Source of the DNA: F23-B02 sp963650165
Lineage (GTDB): Bacteria; Bacillota; Clostridia; Oscillospirales; Oscillospiraceae
Length of the DNA stretch: 6,844 nucleotides
Reading direction: 5' to 3'
Assembly: GCA_963650165.1 (NCBI GenBank)
Contig: CAVJKX010000046.1
Coordinates: 1-6,844 of the forward strand
Part shown: positions 5,061-6,844 of the stretch, piece by piece
Layout: every line of letters begins with the position of its first letter
How positions within the stretch are numbered: the first letter of the stretch is position 1
Made by a program: the position numbers and the translations under genes
Notes under the pieces: model-generated
What the model saw: only the letters and a program-made list of their open reading frames with translations
Told to the model about the DNA's origin: nothing
Database searches by the model: none

Positions 5061-6044
5061 ATGACAATGTCCGTTTACCTGTCCGCCCTGAGCGTGACGA
5101 ACCTTATAGGAAGAATGCCCGCCGCAGCGGCGCAGGGCATAATCTGGGGCCTGATGGCGCTGGGCGTGTTCATAACCTTCCGCCTGCTGGATATCCCCGA
5201 TATGACCGTTGACGGCTCGTTCGCAACAGGCGGCGCCGTGACGGTAATGCTCCTGCTGGCCGGTATGCCCGCGTGGGCGGCGCTGCTGATAGCGATAGTC
5301 GTCGGCGTGCTCACCGGCCTGTGCACGGGCCTTCTGCACACAAAGCTCGGTATTCCGGCCATCCTCGCCGGTATCCTGACGCAGTTTGCGCTGTATTCGA
5401 TAAACCTGCGCATCATGACCCGCGCAAACCAGACGGCCAGCGTGCAGAAGTTCGGCATGATCTGGGAAAACGGCAACGGCTTTCTCATTTCCTCGCTGCA
5501 CATCCCGCAGGCGATACTCGTAGGACTTGTCATCACGGCAATTGTCGTCGCCCTTTCCTACTGGTACTTCGGCACCGAGCAGGGCAGTGCGCTGCGCGCA
5601 ACGGGCAATAACCCCGCCATGAGCCGCGCACAGGGCATCCACATCGAAACGATGAAGGTCATCGGCCTCGGCATCTCCAACGGCATCGTCGCCCTGGCAG
5701 GCGGACTCATGACCCAGTTCCAGGGCACCGCCGACGTCAGCATGGGGCGCGGCGCGATCGTCATCGGCCTTGCGGCCATCGTCATCGGCGAGATCCTGTG
5801 CGACGCGATATTCAGCAAGGGCTGCAACTTCGCCGTGAAGCTCGGCTTTATCATCTTCGGCGGCATTGTCTACTACGCCGTCATGGTAGTTATTCTGTGG
5901 CTCAAGCTCGATCCGAACGATCTGAAGCTGTTCACCGCCGTCATCGTTGCGATATTCCTTGCGATACCGCAGCTCAAGGCAAGGTCGAAAAGCTCGTTTT
6001 CACGTTCGGGCAAAAGAGCGGCAAGCGAAAGGAGCGAGGCATAA
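5061..6044 (+). CDS. ABC transporter permease (TrpY paralogue, BPD_transp_2 family)
   Basis: This 327-residue integral membrane protein is the channel subunit of the right-hand importer. About nine hydrophobic segments are visible, roughly at residues 24-42, 53-68, 72-92, 101-117, 150-169, 198-219, 231-250, 260-281 and 288-303. RATGNNP (179-185), identical to the left permease, marks the cytoplasmic loop that should dock to the ATPase. MTVDGSFATGG (48-58) matches the corresponding left motif. The C-terminus is a basic, Ser-rich cytoplasmic tail (SKSSFSRSGKRAASERSEA) unlike the left protein's. The ATG at 5061 has TGAGG 8 nt upstream and is preferred to Met3 at 5067. The stop overlaps the ATPase start by one base (TAATG), which indicates coupled translation. 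Substrate cannot be read from the permease; context suggests aromatic amino acids. Confidence 0.9.
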   Translation: MTMSVYLSALSVTNLIGRMPAAAAQGIIWGLMALGVFITFRLLDIPDMTVDGSFATGGAVTVMLLLAGMPAWAALLIAIVVGVLTGLCTGLLHTKLGIPAILAGILTQFALYSINLRIMTRANQTASVQKFGMIWENGNGFLISSLHIPQAILVGLVITAIVVALSYWYFGTEQGSALRATGNNPAMSRAQGIHIETMKVIGLGISNGIVALAGGLMTQFQGTADVSMGRGAIVIGLAAIVIGEILCDAIFSKGCNFAVKLGFIIFGGIVYYAVMVVILWLKLDPNDLKLFTAVIVAIFLAIPQLKARSKSSFSRSGKRAASERSEA

Positions 6045-6838
6045 TGCTGGAGATAAAAAACGTTTCAAAGACCTTTAACCCCGGGACAATAAACGAAAAG
6101 CGCGCGCTTTCAAACCTCAGCCTCACCCTCGCCGACGGCGAATTCGTCACCGTCATCGGCGGCAACGGCGCGGGCAAGTCCACGCTTCTGAATGCCGTTG
6201 CGGGCGTGTGGCCGGTCGATTCCGGCGCGATACTCATCGACGGTGAGGACGTCACCGGCATGCCCGAATACAAGCGCGCGAAATACATCGGCCGCGTGTT
6301 CCAGGACCCCATGATGGGCACCGCGCCCGACATGCAGATCGAGGAGAACCTCGCGCTGGCCATGCGCCGCGGCAAAAAGCGCGGCCTGAAATGGGGCGTG
6401 ACGAGCGCAGAGCGCGAGGCCTACCGTGAAAAGCTCGCGACCCTCGGCCTCGGCCTTGAGGATCGGCTCACAGCCAAGGTCGGTCTGCTCTCCGGCGGCC
6501 AGCGTCAGGCGCTGACGCTGCTCATGGCGTCGCTTCAGACCCCGAAGCTGCTGCTTCTGGATGAGCACACTGCGGCCCTCGACCCCGGCACGGCAAAAAA
6601 GGTGCTTGAGCTTTCCGACAAGATCATCAGCGAAAATAAGCTCACCGCGCTCATGATCACGCACAACATGACCGACGCCATCCGTCACGGCAACCGCCTT
6701 ATCATGATGGACAGAGGCCGCATAGTCCTCGACATATCCGGCGAGGAAAAAAGCCGCCTGACAAAGGCCGACCTTCTCGAGCGCTTCGCCGAAAAGGCGG
6801 GCGTCCAGGAGGAGACCGACGCCGTACTGCTGTCGTAA
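6044..6838 (+). CDS. ABC transporter ATPase (TrpZ paralogue)
   Basis: This 264-residue cytoplasmic ATPase energises the right-hand importer. Motifs in order: Walker A GGNGAGKST (39-47), Q-loop Gln87 in FQDP, signature LSGGQ (149-153), Walker B LLLLDE with Asp173 and Glu174, D-loop ALDP (178-181) and H-loop His207 in MITHN; all catalytic residues are present. The start is the ATG at 6044, overlapping the permease stop by one base, with AAAGGAG at 6028-6034. A longer in-frame reading from 5798 lies inside the permease gene and is rejected. Compared with the left ATPase it carries a short basic insertion near residues 109-116 (RGKKRGLKW), where the left protein has SGGWFSRI. The gene ends six bases before the window edge, so no operon terminator can be seen and further genes may follow. 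Confidence 0.92.
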   Translation: MLEIKNVSKTFNPGTINEKRALSNLSLTLADGEFVTVIGGNGAGKSTLLNAVAGVWPVDSGAILIDGEDVTGMPEYKRAKYIGRVFQDPMMGTAPDMQIEENLALAMRRGKKRGLKWGVTSAEREAYREKLATLGLGLEDRLTAKVGLLSGGQRQALTLLMASLQTPKLLLLDEHTAALDPGTAKKVLELSDKIISENKLTALMITHNMTDAIRHGNRLIMMDRGRIVLDISGEEKSRLTKADLLERFAEKAGVQEETDAVLLS

Positions 6839-6844
6839 TATATA

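Noticed and set aside
3976..5067. A 363-codon open frame on the minus strand, longer than the binding-protein gene it opposes
   Set aside because: It is a shadow of strongly C-biased codons on the other strand. The plus-strand gene has a signal peptide, family motifs and a good ribosome binding site; the minus frame has none of these.
5798..6043. In-frame N-terminal extension of the right ATPase from 5798
   Set aside because: It lies inside the permease gene. The ATG at 6044 has AAAGGAG upstream and aligns with the first residue of the left ATPase.

Overview
The window holds two complete three-gene ABC importer operons arranged back to back. Each encodes a substrate-binding lipoprotein, a BPD_transp_2-type permease and an ATPase, in that order. 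Both belong to the TrpX/TrpY/TrpZ-like family (binding protein of the ABC_sub_bind type) predicted to import aromatic amino acids. Low-GC-style Gram-positive signals (T-box leader, AGGAGG-type ribosome binding sites, lipobox signal peptides) combined with fairly GC-rich coding DNA point to an anaerobic gut-type member of the Clostridia, possibly Oscillospiraceae/Ruminococcaceae. That assignment is an inference from composition and style, not from a marker gene.

Layout. Positions 1-276 are non-coding: a probable terminator of an off-window gene, a double-hairpin repeat of a kind common in gut Clostridia, a nested inverted repeat and a 14-bp tandem duplication. Positions 277-3088, minus strand, are the left operon read right to left: binding protein (3088-2021), permease (1996-1064), ATPase (1062-277). 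Its leader (about 3427 to 3155) is a clear T-box riboswitch with a UGG (Trp) specifier, transcribed from a consensus promoter at 3461-3434. This supports naming the left genes trpX, trpY and trpZ.

Positions 3462-3661 separate the two systems. They contain an AT-rich inverted repeat and a strong plus-strand terminator (3591-3625) with no protein gene in front of it. Positions 3662-3996 are the leader of the right operon: a good promoter, a 5' hairpin, a 51-codon leader ORF (3748-3903) rich in Tyr and Phe codons, overlapping alternative hairpins, and a strong intrinsic terminator 12 nt after the leader stop. This looks like ribosome-mediated attenuation, not a T-box. Positions 3997-6838, plus strand, are the binding protein (3997-4971), permease (5061-6044) and ATPase (6044-6838), with a perfect 10-bp hairpin between the first two genes.

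In each operon the lipoprotein captures the ligand outside the membrane, a permease dimer forms the channel and an ATPase dimer drives it. The main point of interest is that two paralogous importers, about 900 nt apart start to start, seem to be controlled by two different RNA sensors: uncharged tRNA-Trp on the left and, by inference, translation of Tyr/Phe codons on the right. This suggests the duplicated transporter has split its substrates.
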